Shown here: positions 1 to 9,171 of the stretch, piece by piece
Layout of the letters: every line of letters begins with the position of its first letter
Numbering within the stretch: position 1 is the first letter of the stretch
Assembly (NCBI RefSeq): GCF_029504655.1
Contig: NZ_JAQFIL010000001.1
Span: 2,733,001 to 2,797,000, forward strand
DNA: 64,000 bases
Source of the DNA: Catalinimonas alkaloidigena
Lineage (GTDB): Bacteria; Bacteroidota; Bacteroidia; Cytophagales; Cyclobacteriaceae
Direction: 5' to 3'
The notes under the pieces: model-generated
The model's input: only the letters and a program-made list of their open reading frames with translations
Databases searched by the model: none
What the model was told of the DNA's origin: nothing
Position numbers and translations under genes: made by a program

Positions 1-864
1 CTGGTTGTCAAAAGTATTTTGAATAATTTCTGCATATGGAGATCTAAAATATTGATTAAAGGATCCCGGCCACTCATAGTATAAATGATAAGCAGAAATT
101 AAGTATACCAATAGTTCAGGAGAAGTATATTGCTGATGAGAAGTGATTTCTCTACACAGTGATTGAAGATCAAAGGGACATGCCCCTATTGCGATTACCT
201 CCGCAGTCCAGGGGGGGAGGGGCGAATTCTCCAAAGCTTCCAGGGTAGCCATTGCCTGGTGAGCACCCTGAGAATACCCCAGCATTATTAAAGATGGAAG
301 ATACGGTTGTTTGATCGCTTCTAGCATTTCTTTTGAAGCATTAAGCATGTCCATACTATTCTGAATAGTCGCTTCTTTAATAAGATAAGGTAGAACCTGT
401 TTATCTGAATCTCCAAAGCCTACAAAGTCCGGAATAAGATTAATAAACCCCAAGCTTGATAACAATTCAGTACGTGCTGAAAGGTCATCTTCATTTTGAT
501 TTATATCAGCATTTGACGAAAGACTTGGTCTAAAACTTAATAGCACAGGTACATCAGTATTTTTTACTGATGGAAGAGAAATATATCCTATTGCCTCTTT
601 AGATTCACCTTTAATGACTGTTTGATAGGTTATTTGATAAACTTCAATATCAAATTGAACAAGGCCGGAATCTATATCATAACCGGATAGAATAATTAAA
701 CCTTTAATACTTTGAGCATCTAAATCCCACACCTTTTCATAATGTAAAAGACTCTGAAATTCAGAAGGAGCATCAGTTAGCTTGTCATCCTGACAACTAA
801 AACAAATTAAAATACTCAACAGCAGGCATAAACGCAGCTTGATTGATGACTTAATTACTAGCAT
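1..864 (-). CDS. Secreted alpha/beta-hydrolase (lipase-like) lipoprotein, cut by window edge
   Basis: The frame is open from an ATG at 864 down to base 1, giving 288 residues, so the C-terminus lies outside the window. The N-terminus has a charged start, a hydrophobic stretch and a cysteine at about residue 24 (ICFSC followed by QDD), which fits a lipoprotein signal peptide. A GYSQG nucleophile elbow (G-x-S-x-G) follows a hydrophobic strand in the LPSLIML context, and a GFGDSD segment lies upstream of it. These features fit secreted alpha/beta-hydrolases of the lipase/dienelactone type. The catalytic acid and histidine are expected beyond the edge. The substrate cannot be told from the sequence. 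The fold is fairly certain, the exact function is not. Confidence 0.75.
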   Translation of the reverse strand, partial: MLVIKSSIKLRLCLLLSILICFSCQDDKLTDAPSEFQSLLHYEKVWDLDAQSIKGLIILSGYDIDSGLVQFDIEVYQITYQTVIKGESKEAIGYISLPSVKNTDVPVLLSFRPSLSSNADINQNEDDLSARTELLSSLGFINLIPDFVGFGDSDKQVLPYLIKEATIQNSMDMLNASKEMLEAIKQPYLPSLIMLGYSQGAHQAMATLEALENSPLPPWTAEVIAIGACPFDLQSLCREITSHQQYTSPELLVYLISAYHLYYEWPGSFNQYFRSPYAEIIQNTFDNQ

Positions 865-1279
865 TGTTATCAAGTAAGTAGTTAGTAAGGATACTTCAAT
901 CGTCTATGACTGATGGTATAGGTCTTTGATTTTATATCCAGTTATATTGAATATAGGACTTATAATTTACTTTAATAAATAACTAACTAAAAGTAGTATT
1001 TTCAAAGGGAAGTGTAAATGAGAATTAGTCTAAAATTCAGGGCGCTGTGCAATGAGACTGTGCTTATACTCTTATATAATGATAAGTACGCAACACATGT
1101 CTTAGCTTTGGAAAATTTAAAGCCATATGCTGTCCCATGATGCCATAAGGATGAATTTTACGTCCATTTGAAGTTGAGTGATTGGGGAAATAAATTTCTT
1201 TTGAACGCATCTATTTGGTGACTGTTTGTTTTTTTCCGAGATTTCCAATACTACATTTTTTAGCGCAAAAGTATCCACA
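865..1279. other. Intergenic, divergent promoter region
   Basis: AT-rich spacer between two divergently transcribed genes, so it should hold both promoters. I see no convincing gene, repeat or RNA structure in it. A TTG-started extension of the downstream decarboxylase frame (from 1226) reaches into it but does not look coding. Confidence 0.5.
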
Positions 1280-2512
1280 ATGCATTGGGAAAAATACCCT
1301 CACAAGAAGATAAAACAGACTGTATTTGATGCTCTGAAGAAAAACCTGGACTATCGTACTGAGGATGTATTGGGTTTACCCGCAACCTACCTTGATCCAG
1401 AAGTATTTTATCAGGATGCGCCTTTTCTCAAAGATGCTCCCTATATGCAAACCATGGTAGCTAATCCCAATCATATAGGTTGTCATACATTAGGTGATGC
1501 TGAACCAGCTTTTTTAGGTACGCAAGCGATAGAAAAAGAACTGATCGGTATTTGTGCTACCCAGATTTTTTCAGCGAAAGAACAAAATTATGATGGCTAT
1601 GTAGCTTCGGGCGGGACAGAAGCCAATATTGAATCTCTATGGGTACATAGAAATCTCTACATGCGTGAGTACGGAGCACAGGCTCATGAGATCGCTGTAG
1701 TTTATTCTGCAGACACCCATTATTCAATCCCTAAAGGTGTAAACTTGCTTCAGCTACAGTCAGTACTTTTGCCGGTAGAAGACGACACCCGAGAAATTGA
1801 TTTTGATGCTATGAGAGCGCGTATGCACAAAGCACAATCTGATGGGCTAAAATATTTTATATTGATCATGAACATGTCAACCACCATGTTTGGATCGGTG
1901 GATAATGTAGAGCAGGCAATGGAGATCATGGAAGGGCTGCCATGCGAATATCGGATTCACGTGGATGGAGCTTATGGAGGCTTTATCTATCCATTTACCA
2001 GAACCAATGAGTCTTTAACCTTTAAGAATCCAAAAATCAACTCTTTTTCCATAGACGCACACAAGCTGGTACAGTCCCCCTATGGTACCGGAATTTGCTT
2101 GCTTCGCAAAGGACTGATTGAGTACGCGCTCACGGATGAAGCAGAATACGTAAAAGGAAAAGACTATACTTTGGTAGGCAGTCGTTCCGGTGCCAATGCT
2201 ATTGCGGTCTGGATGATATTGCGTACCTATGGTTCAGAAGGCTGGAAAGCAAAAATCCTCAAACTAATAGATCGTACCGACCGTCTATGTGAAAATCTGG
2301 ACGAAAGAGGAATCCGTTATTTTAGAAATCCAGCGATGAACATCGTGGCAATACGAGCAGAAGATATACCTGAAACAATAGCCCATGAGTACTTATTGGT
2401 ACCTGACACCCATGAATCAAAGCCAAACTGGCTTAAAATTGTGGTTATGGAGCATGTTACCCAGGGTAAAATTGATAAATTTCTGTTTGCTTTGGATGGC
2501 TGGAAACAGTAA
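1280..2512 (+). CDS. PLP-dependent group II decarboxylase family protein
   Basis: Fold-type I pyridoxal-phosphate enzyme of the group II amino-acid decarboxylase type (glutamate/aspartate/aromatic amino acid decarboxylases), about 410 residues. The cofactor lysine is in the SIDAHK motif (about K262). Upstream HVDGAYGG supplies the aspartate that contacts the pyridine ring, and YVASGGTEAN is the usual phosphate-binding region. The frame can be extended upstream to a TTG at 1226, but those extra residues look non-coding, so the ATG at 1280 (MHWEKYPHKK) is preferred. The substrate cannot be assigned; aspartate, glutamate or tyrosine decarboxylation are all possible. The Kelch lipoprotein follows 41 bases later on the same strand. 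Confidence 0.85.
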   Translation: MHWEKYPHKKIKQTVFDALKKNLDYRTEDVLGLPATYLDPEVFYQDAPFLKDAPYMQTMVANPNHIGCHTLGDAEPAFLGTQAIEKELIGICATQIFSAKEQNYDGYVASGGTEANIESLWVHRNLYMREYGAQAHEIAVVYSADTHYSIPKGVNLLQLQSVLLPVEDDTREIDFDAMRARMHKAQSDGLKYFILIMNMSTTMFGSVDNVEQAMEIMEGLPCEYRIHVDGAYGGFIYPFTRTNESLTFKNPKINSFSIDAHKLVQSPYGTGICLLRKGLIEYALTDEAEYVKGKDYTLVGSRSGANAIAVWMILRTYGSEGWKAKILKLIDRTDRLCENLDERGIRYFRNPAMNIVAIRAEDIPETIAHEYLLVPDTHESKPNWLKIVVMEHVTQGKIDKFLFALDGWKQ

Positions 2513-2553
2513 ATGATAAAAGTTAAATTAACACCACAACCAAATTTTATCTT

Positions 2554-3567
2554 ATGAAGAAATTAATTTTTGCATTAATGGTATTTGTGTTTGCCTGTCA
2601 GAATAACAGTGAGGACGATACCGACACTTCCGTTCAGCAGGAGCCAATTGCTGAAGAAGAAACACAGGAATGGACCACTGTTACAACTGCAAATGAGCCA
2701 ACTGCTCGTCACGAAAACGCTTTTACTGAAGTTGACGGTAAATTTTATCTGGTAGGAGGCAGGGGCGAACGTCCGGTTGATATTTATGATCCTGCAACCA
2801 ATCAATGGTCTAAAGGGCAAACACCACCTATTGAGATGCATCACTTTCAGGCGGTATCCTATGATAATAAATTGTATGTAATGGGAGCCTTAACAGGTGG
2901 CTTTCCTGATGAAACACCTATTCCTAATATTTACATCTACGATCCTGCTACTGATGCGTGGACACAAGGACCTGAAATTCCTGAAGATAGAAGGAGAGGG
3001 GCTGCCGGAGCTTTTGCCTATAACGATAAACTCTATCTGGTAGATGGCATACAGAACGGCCATACAGATGGCTATGTAAACTGGTTGGATGAATATGATC
3101 CTGCCACTGATACCTGGACTACTTTAGCCGATGCACCACATCAGCGTGATCACGTGCAGGCTGTTGTAGCTGATAATAAAATTTTCGTTGCCGGAGGAAG
3201 AACTACTTCTGCTGCAACCGGGCAGACGATGGAGCTGACAGTACCCGAAGTAGACGTGTATGATTTTGATACCGGAGAATGGTCTACTTGGGAAAATGAC
3301 ATACCTACCGAGAGGGCAGGTACCACCTCGGTAACTATCGGGGATCAGGTGATCGTTATCGGAGGAGAAAGCGGCGCGATGGAACCGGCGCATCACCATG
3401 TAGAAGCACTTGATATCAATACCGGAGAATGGACATCATTGCCTTCTTTAAATAAAGGCAGACATGGTACTCAAGGCTTTGTCTTTAACGGTAAAATATA
3501 CATCGCTGCCGGTAGCGGCAACCGGGGTGGTGGACCGGAACTGACCAGTATGGAAGTGTATGAATAA
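2554..3567 (+). CDS. Kelch-repeat lipoprotein
   Basis: A 337-residue exported protein. It begins with a short lipoprotein signal (MKKLIFALMVFVFAC, cysteine at residue 15), then an acidic Asp/Glu/Thr-rich linker to about residue 45. From there to the C-terminus run about five to six Kelch motifs, each with a V/Y-GG pair followed by a YDPxTxxW segment (for example VDIYDPATNQW, IYIYDPATDAW, LDEYDPATDTW). This predicts a surface or periplasmic beta-propeller. Such proteins bind carbohydrate or protein ligands, and some are sialic-acid epimerases, but no catalytic residues can be assigned here. A strong hairpin follows the stop codon. Confidence 0.85.
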   Translation: MKKLIFALMVFVFACQNNSEDDTDTSVQQEPIAEEETQEWTTVTTANEPTARHENAFTEVDGKFYLVGGRGERPVDIYDPATNQWSKGQTPPIEMHHFQAVSYDNKLYVMGALTGGFPDETPIPNIYIYDPATDAWTQGPEIPEDRRRGAAGAFAYNDKLYLVDGIQNGHTDGYVNWLDEYDPATDTWTTLADAPHQRDHVQAVVADNKIFVAGGRTTSAATGQTMELTVPEVDVYDFDTGEWSTWENDIPTERAGTTSVTIGDQVIVIGGESGAMEPAHHHVEALDINTGEWTSLPSLNKGRHGTQGFVFNGKIYIAAGSGNRGGGPELTSMEVYE

Positions 3568-3569
3568 AT

Positions 3570-3604
3570 AAAGCGGCTGGCTCATCAAATGGGTCAGCCG
3601 CTTT
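3570..3604. terminator. Bidirectional rho-independent terminator
   Basis: A perfect 10-bp stem (AAAGCGGCTG at 3570-3579 with CAGCCGCTTT at 3595-3604) around a 15-base loop, with A-rich sequence before and T-rich sequence after. It lies between the convergent Kelch lipoprotein and the SMP-30 lipoprotein and can serve both. Confidence 0.85.
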
Positions 3605-3629
3605 AATTTTATAGGTAAGTTCAGGATGT

Positions 3630-4742
3630 TTATTTCCAGGCACGTCCCGGGTTTGGGGCCTGAAATGTTTCAATACACCCACGGTCCTGTAACGTAACGT
3701 AACAAGTTTTGCCGTCGGGGCCACCAAAAGCGATGTTTGATGGAAGCTCACCTTGCATTTTAATTTCATCCAGTATTTTACCGGATGGTGAAACGATTAC
3801 CACTGTACCTTTACCATGCCTGGTAATGTACAAGTTACCTTCCTGGTCTGTGCGCATACCATCCATACCAAAGTCAGGAAATTCAGTAAGCAGACGCTTG
3901 TTACTGATATCACCTTCAGGACTTAGATCATACACCCAGACTTTGCGCTGTACACTTTCATTAATGTACAACTTAGTCTGGTCAGGACTGATTTCTATAC
4001 CGTTGGTGGTACCCATATTATCTTCTAGTAGGTCTACGGATCCATCGGTATTAATACGCCATAGGTTACCGGTGTTTTCCGACCAATTGGGGTCGCTGGC
4101 AAACAAGATGTCATTATCCATGATCGCAATGTCGTTGGGCTGATTCATGCTTTCCTCATGCGCATAGATACTAATGGTCTGCTCATCCATATTTACCTTT
4201 AGGATGTTATGTTGGGGATAATCCGCGATGAGCATTTCTCCTTTACTATTAAAGCGGATACCATTGCCGATACTTCCTTCAGGCAGAGAAACAAATAATG
4301 AAGCATCCCCATTGGGCGTGACTTTACCAATGGTACCCTGTTCCTTAAAATTGACCGCATATACATTTCCATCATCATCTACTGCCGGACCTTCAATTCC
4401 CCGGGTAAAGCTTCCCACAGCAGTAAGGTCTTCTGTATCGTGCTGCGCATTTTCTTCAGAGGGCTCCACCACAATTTTTACACTATCTAAAATTTGTTCA
4501 TTGGCACTGATCAGCATGCTGACATAGGTTTCTCCGGCATTGATGCCCCTAACAAGGCCCTCTTCATTGACTTCGGCCACCATAGTATTGGCAGAACGCC
4601 ATGATAGATCTTTTTTATCTACAGCACCAAGTACCGTTATTTCTTTTTCTTCACCTTTTTTTATGGAATAACTCCTCTCATTGATCTTGACTCTTTGACA
4701 ATTTGCGAGTATTAATAAGAGTAATATGAATCTGATTTTCAT
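3630..4742 (-). CDS. SMP-30/gluconolactonase-like lipoprotein with N-terminal Ig-like (BIG2) domain
   Basis: 370 residues. A lipoprotein signal (MKIRFILLLLILANC) is followed by a bacterial Ig-like domain at about residues 20-95, recognisable from the SANTMVAEVNEEGLVRGI and GETYVSM segments typical of BIG2. Residues about 105-360 form an SMP-30/gluconolactonase/LRE-type six-bladed propeller, with repeated DxxGNxY and GxxxADYPQHNI-like blade motifs. Family members hydrolyse sugar lactones or similar esters using a metal site, but some are only structural. It is transcribed toward the Kelch lipoprotein; the two share a terminator. The domain call is firm, the substrate is unknown. Confidence 0.82.
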   Translation of the reverse strand: MKIRFILLLLILANCQRVKINERSYSIKKGEEKEITVLGAVDKKDLSWRSANTMVAEVNEEGLVRGINAGETYVSMLISANEQILDSVKIVVEPSEENAQHDTEDLTAVGSFTRGIEGPAVDDDGNVYAVNFKEQGTIGKVTPNGDASLFVSLPEGSIGNGIRFNSKGEMLIADYPQHNILKVNMDEQTISIYAHEESMNQPNDIAIMDNDILFASDPNWSENTGNLWRINTDGSVDLLEDNMGTTNGIEISPDQTKLYINESVQRKVWVYDLSPEGDISNKRLLTEFPDFGMDGMRTDQEGNLYITRHGKGTVVIVSPSGKILDEIKMQGELPSNIAFGGPDGKTCYVTLQDRGCIETFQAPNPGRAWK

Positions 4743-4970
4743 CGTATGTAAATAGTAATTAAGTTAGATGAATAAATGCATTGAATGCTGAAAAGTACAG
4801 GTTTTATACGAAATACCATAGACTTGCACACATTAGGATTTTTTAATAACAGCGCCACTATTCAAAACGGAAAGTGAAAAAACTAATCTGTATGGGGTAT
4901 TCAAAATTTTTCTTCAACCTTTATGAAGTGATCAAATAGTTAAGTTATACGCTAATTTAATTTATAAAAG

Positions 4971-5693
4971 ATGTTCAATTACAATTTATCAACGGATATA
5001 TCTGATCAGATTAGGTTCTCTATCTTGCTTTTATTTGTTTGTTTACTCTCATCCTGCAATCGGAGTCAAATTACTACACCTTTATTTGATGGTGAATCTC
5101 TACAGGGCTGGGAAGGTAATCAGGACTTTTTCAGGGTAGAGAATGAGGCAATAGTAGCAGGAAGCTTAGATAAGCTTATTCCCCAGAATGAATTTTTATG
5201 CACCACAAAAGAATATGCTGACTTTGACTTAAGGCTCAAAGCAAAACTGGTGGGAAAGGGCGATAATGGGGGTGTTCAATTCAGAAGTAAAAGAATCCAT
5301 AATAGCTCAGAAGTTTCTGGTTATCAGGCAGATATTGGATTTATCCCTGCAGCCTGGGTGAAAAACTTTGATGAATTCAAGGGTAAAGTTTCTTCTCTTG
5401 CAGATGATACTCCATATCCACTGTGGGGAAGCCTGTATGATGAGTCAAGAAGAGCAAAAGTACTTGCCTTAGGAGAGTATAATGACATTTCTGAAGCACT
5501 TAAAAAAGAAGATTGGAATGAATTAAGAGTCAGGGCTGAAGGAAACCATATCAAAATCTGGGTCAATAACCAATTGATCACTGCCTATACCGAAAATGAA
5601 AATATGCCTCAAAAAGGAGTGATTGGTTTGCAGGTACATTCAGGCCCGCCTCTGGAAGTGTGGTACAAAGATATTGTTATTCAGGAATTGTAA
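4971..5693 (+). CDS. DUF1080 (3-keto-disaccharide hydrolase-like) lipoprotein
   Basis: 240 residues with an N-terminal hydrophobic segment ending in a lipobox (LLSSC, cysteine about residue 29). The mature part begins with LFDGESLQGWEG, the classic opening of the DUF1080 jelly-roll (LamG/concanavalin-like) domain, and has GDNGGVQFRS in the middle and LQVHSGPPLEVWYKDI at the end, all hallmark segments. Some family members hydrolyse 3-keto-glucosides; most are uncharacterised. It stands alone between non-coding spacers. The longest start at 4971 places 20 polar residues before the signal core, so the true start could be a little further in. Confidence 0.85.
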   Translation: MFNYNLSTDISDQIRFSILLLFVCLLSSCNRSQITTPLFDGESLQGWEGNQDFFRVENEAIVAGSLDKLIPQNEFLCTTKEYADFDLRLKAKLVGKGDNGGVQFRSKRIHNSSEVSGYQADIGFIPAAWVKNFDEFKGKVSSLADDTPYPLWGSLYDESRRAKVLALGEYNDISEALKKEDWNELRVRAEGNHIKIWVNNQLITAYTENENMPQKGVIGLQVHSGPPLEVWYKDIVIQEL

Positions 5694-5935
5694 AACAGTT
5701 TTTGCTTTTAATAGGATGAGCTCTACTTCAAGATAAAGAATAACCTCAATCTTCAATTATCAGCGCATAATCATCTGAAAAACAGGTGGTTATATGCATT
5801 TTGTTAATGATAACTTAAATCGGTATCCTGAGGTATCTATCCAGCTATTGATTACAAAAAAATAAATGAAAACGCGTGGCATAAGCGAGCAGCGCATTTA
5901 ATTGGAAATGATCAACCAAACTTCAAACGTATTTT

Positions 5936-6493
5936 ATGGACCAAGAAAAAACCATTTCTTATGCAGCTTTTTTGAGAGGGATTAATGTGGGTGGACATAG
6001 AAAAATCAAAATGCAGGAATTAAAATCCAGCCTTACAAAAATAGGCCTGCAAGATATAGAGACGTATATCCAAAGTGGGAATGTGGTTTTTAAATCAACT
6101 GAGTCGAATTTGTACGTGCTAAGAAAGCAATTTGAAGCCTTAATTTTAGACCATTTTGGGTTTGAGGTAAAAGTTTTACTGAGAAACCAAAAGCAGGTAA
6201 ATGAGGTTCTTCTTAACAATCCCTATCTGAAAGGTGAAAATAATGAACTCTCTAAATGCTATGTTACACTGCTCACAGAAGTACCAGAATCAGAGAGGGC
6301 AGAATTACTAAATGCTATCACTTTTTCTCATGATGAGTTTTATCTTATGAAAGACACAGTATATCTGCATTGCTTGGATGGATACGGCAGGACCAAATTG
6401 TCCAATGACTTTTTTGAGAAGAAACTGACGCAATTTGCCACCACCAGAAACTGGAAAACCATGTTGAGAATACAAAACATGCTCAGCGCATAG
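5936..6493 (+). CDS. DUF1697 family protein
   Basis: 185 residues. The N-terminal YAAFLRGINVGGHRKIKM segment, followed by LKSSLTKIGLQDIETYIQSGNVVF, is diagnostic of the DUF1697 family, which has a ferredoxin-like fold and no settled biochemical role. No signal peptide or membrane segment is present, so it should be cytoplasmic. The length matches the family (about 175-185 residues). It is followed after 34 bases by a DinB-family gene on the same strand, so the two may be co-transcribed. Confidence 0.85.
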   Translation: MDQEKTISYAAFLRGINVGGHRKIKMQELKSSLTKIGLQDIETYIQSGNVVFKSTESNLYVLRKQFEALILDHFGFEVKVLLRNQKQVNEVLLNNPYLKGENNELSKCYVTLLTEVPESERAELLNAITFSHDEFYLMKDTVYLHCLDGYGRTKLSNDFFEKKLTQFATTRNWKTMLRIQNMLSA

Positions 6494-6527
6494 CTGCTAA
6501 GAATTTTGCTCATCAAATTCCATTACA

Positions 6528-7055
6528 ATGCTAAAAACAGAACTCCCCTATATTCCGGAATTTTACGATACCTACATCAATCAGGTTGAAGATAAATATG
6601 ACCTTCAATCTGCTTTGAAAGCGTATGGTGCAGATTATCTTAATGTTGAAAAGGAGAAATTTACTTTATTAGGAGCTATAACGTATGCTCCGGGAAAATG
6701 GACGGTCAATGACATATTGCAACATATGATAGATACCGAAAGGGTCTTTACTTATCGTGCCTTACGTTTTGCCAGAAACGATCATACTGAATTAGCAGGC
6801 ATGGATCAGAATATTTTTGCTGCGCACACGACTGCAAACGAACGAAGTTTGGCAGAACTTCTGGTTGAGTTCTCGGTGCTTCGTCAATCTACATTACTTC
6901 TTTTCCAAAGCTTTAACGATGAGATGCTAAAGCGTGAAGGCGTGTGTTTTGGCAAGAGGATTACAGTTGCCGCCCTGGGCTTTGCCATTGTTGGGCATGG
7001 CATTCACCACATGAATATTTTGAAAGAACGTTACTACCCCTTGTTAAAAGGTTAG
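6528..7055 (+). CDS. DinB-superfamily protein
   Basis: 175 residues with the four-helix DinB/YfiT-like pattern. A first histidine lies in WTVNDILQHMIDTERVF and a second pair in GHGIHHMNILKERY; in this superfamily such histidines bind a divalent metal. Superfamily members include thiol transferases (bacillithiol or mycothiol S-transferases) and many proteins of unknown role. Nothing in the neighbourhood specifies its substrate. It converges on the glutaredoxin-like gene with only 10 bases between the stop codons. Confidence 0.8.
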   Translation: MLKTELPYIPEFYDTYINQVEDKYDLQSALKAYGADYLNVEKEKFTLLGAITYAPGKWTVNDILQHMIDTERVFTYRALRFARNDHTELAGMDQNIFAAHTTANERSLAELLVEFSVLRQSTLLLFQSFNDEMLKREGVCFGKRITVAALGFAIVGHGIHHMNILKERYYPLLKG

Positions 7056-7065
7056 AAGCGATCTC

Positions 7066-7419
7066 TTACAAAAGGCTTTCTATTTCATCAAAAGAGGCTC
7101 CTACTTTAATGTCATCCTCCAATACAACTACGGGTAAGCTGATATTTCCACGGAAGCCTACCTGCTGTAGCTTGAGTAACATTTGATCCGCATAGCTTTG
7201 GTCTTTATCTACATCATAAAATGTATAGGTATATCCGGCAGAATCAAGTTTCTTCTTGAAGTTTACACAGTGGCTACATTCATCACTTCCGTAAACCAAA
7301 ATTGATTTTTGTGTATCCTGGCTTGCTTCAGCTGTTTCACTTTCTTTATTACTATCAACCATGCATTGCTGCAGGGAGAAAGTGATTATTATCAAAGTAA
7401 TTATTCTAATCCATTTCAT
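7066..7419 (-). CDS. Glutaredoxin-like thioredoxin-fold lipoprotein
   Basis: 117 residues. An N-terminal hydrophobic segment ending at a cysteine (ITFSLQQC) suggests a lipoprotein. After a polar linker comes a glutaredoxin-like domain: a beta strand (SILVYGS), the redox motif CSHC, a FYDVDKD strand and a SLPVVVLEDD segment whose cis-proline is typical of glutaredoxins. The predicted role is a membrane-anchored thiol-disulfide reductase or carrier on the periplasmic side. An exported glutaredoxin-like domain is less common than a thioredoxin. No partner gene is adjacent. Confidence 0.78.
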   Translation of the reverse strand: MKWIRIITLIIITFSLQQCMVDSNKESETAEASQDTQKSILVYGSDECSHCVNFKKKLDSAGYTYTFYDVDKDQSYADQMLLKLQQVGFRGNISLPVVVLEDDIKVGASFDEIESLL

Positions 7420-7482
7420 GCGGCAAAAATACTAAGCAATTTTGGCATTGCCTTGATTAAAAGTTTTTTTCTTGAGGAATTC

Positions 7483-8766
7483 TTAAGCGCTCAATGTATT
7501 AAGTGCCGAGATTAACTGTTCCAATTCATCTTTACTGGTATATAAATGCGGTGTAATTCTGCAACCTTTCACCGCCTCAGTGTTAATGGCTACCGTGAAA
7601 ATATTAAAGTTATCAAAAAGCTTGTCAGCTAGTTCGGCAGGAGCTAAGCCTTTAACACCCACATTGGCAATACCAGATGAACGTTTTGCTTCGTAGGGAG
7701 TATTGATGATGATGTTATGGTTATCTTTTACCTTTTCAAGCCAGTAATTTTTTAAGTATCGTAATCTGGCTTGCTTATTGGCGATTCCAATGGTTTTTTG
7801 AAACTCAAGCGCATCAATGATGGACAGTTCGGTAGCGCAGGGGTGGGTGCCGATATGTTCAAATTTTCGGATATCATCATCGGCATAAGTATCATCACCA
7901 AAAAGAGGCCATACCTTTTCAATTCTGTCTTTACGGATGTACAAAAGTCCCGACCCTAAAGGAGCACCTACCCATTTGTGCAGGCTGCTGCCCAGATAAT
8001 CACAGTCAAGCTCAGGAATTTTGAAGTCAAGCTGTCCTACGGCATGGGCAGAGTCAGCAATGATCTCTATACCTTTACTGTGTGCCATTTCAGCAATCTT
8101 TCTAACAGGCAGTACCTGCCCGGTGATGTTGATCAGGTGCGTCACCAGTATGACTTTTGTATTTGGAGTAACTGCTTTTTCATAGGCATCCACAATCTCC
8201 TGATCACTGATGGGATGGAGAGGAAGTGAAATGACTTTATTCACAATCCCGTCACGTCTCGCTCTTTGATTAAAAGTAGCCAACATACTGCCGTAATCCT
8301 GATTTGTCATGATTGCCTCATCACCTGCATTCATTTTCAGTCCCAGTATCACCGTATCTAAGGCTTCGGTAGTGTTGCGGCAGATGACGATTTCCTCCGG
8401 GCTAACCCCCACAAACTCAGCCATGGCTTTTTTGACTTGCTTATGATTCTCCCATTGCTTTTTTCGCATGTAATAGGAAGGAATCTGATTGATCATCCTG
8501 ATGTGGGCTTCCTGAGCACTGATGACTGGCTCAGCGGCCAGACTATAATAGCCATTTTCCAGGTTGATAAAATCAGGAGAGACTTTGTATGCTTTCCGCA
8601 CTTCATCCCAAAATTTTTCATCTGTAGCTACTTGCACAGGCGACCGTTGATTTATTGAAGCGATATAGCTTTTAAAATTCTGGCTATGGGTAAATGGTAG
8701 TGTAGCTGCAAAAGCACTTAAGCTTCCCGCTTTTTTTAGAAAGGCACGTCGTGGGTAATACATCAT
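7483..8766 (-). CDS. Tat-exported class V aminotransferase-like PLP enzyme
   Basis: 427 residues. The start carries a twin-arginine signal (YPRRAFLKKAGSLSAFAATLPF), so the folded enzyme is predicted to be exported. The body is a class V aminotransferase/isopenicillin N epimerase-like fold: CRNTTEALDTVI phosphate-binding region, ADSAHAVGQLDF with the ring-contacting aspartate, and SSLHKW with the cofactor lysine. Related enzymes are cysteine desulfurases, epimerases and lyases. The Tat signal, together with a PLP enzyme, implies cofactor loading before export. Substrate is unknown. Two ATGs (8766, 8763) are adjacent; either keeps the RR motif. Confidence 0.83.
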   Translation of the reverse strand: MMYYPRRAFLKKAGSLSAFAATLPFTHSQNFKSYIASINQRSPVQVATDEKFWDEVRKAYKVSPDFINLENGYYSLAAEPVISAQEAHIRMINQIPSYYMRKKQWENHKQVKKAMAEFVGVSPEEIVICRNTTEALDTVILGLKMNAGDEAIMTNQDYGSMLATFNQRARRDGIVNKVISLPLHPISDQEIVDAYEKAVTPNTKVILVTHLINITGQVLPVRKIAEMAHSKGIEIIADSAHAVGQLDFKIPELDCDYLGSSLHKWVGAPLGSGLLYIRKDRIEKVWPLFGDDTYADDDIRKFEHIGTHPCATELSIIDALEFQKTIGIANKQARLRYLKNYWLEKVKDNHNIIINTPYEAKRSSGIANVGVKGLAPAELADKLFDNFNIFTVAINTEAVKGCRITPHLYTSKDELEQLISALNTLSA

Positions 8767-9171
8767 TGTCAGTGGAGTAGGTAAAAAGAGTTGTTAAGGA
8801 AATCTAACACCCAGGATTCGCAATTTCAAAAATAAATAGAGAGTAGGGCTAAGCCTTATCTGTTTATAGTTTCTCAGTACAAAGCAGGTACTTTTTTCTC
8901 AATAGCTCAACTATCCGAAATATATTTGTTTAAGTTCATGAAGGTTTCTTTTGGATGTAATTCATTGCGCACCTGCGATGCAATTGTCTGTCGGAAGTGG
9001 GCTAATGCAATATCGTAAGCAGGGCAGAGATGTGGTCATGCATTGGGCAGGGAGCTAATTGGCTAGGGAAAAATACAATTTACATTGAAGGAGTTTTTGA
9101 TCTTTATCCAAAAAAGCACTTATTTTCCATTTCTTTCTTGATTTGACTGTTAGATAAGACACCCTATTCCT
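8767..9171. other. Intergenic, divergent promoter region upstream of arginine genes
   Basis: 405 bases between the divergent class V aminotransferase and the arginine operon. It must contain both promoters. I could not pick out a convincing ARG box or a clear TTTG/TAnnTTTG promoter pair, and no short gene is supported. Confidence 0.45.

Noticed and set aside
1226..1279. TTG-started extension of the decarboxylase
   Set aside because: The extra 18 residues do not look coding, and the ATG at 1280 gives a normal N-terminus for the family.
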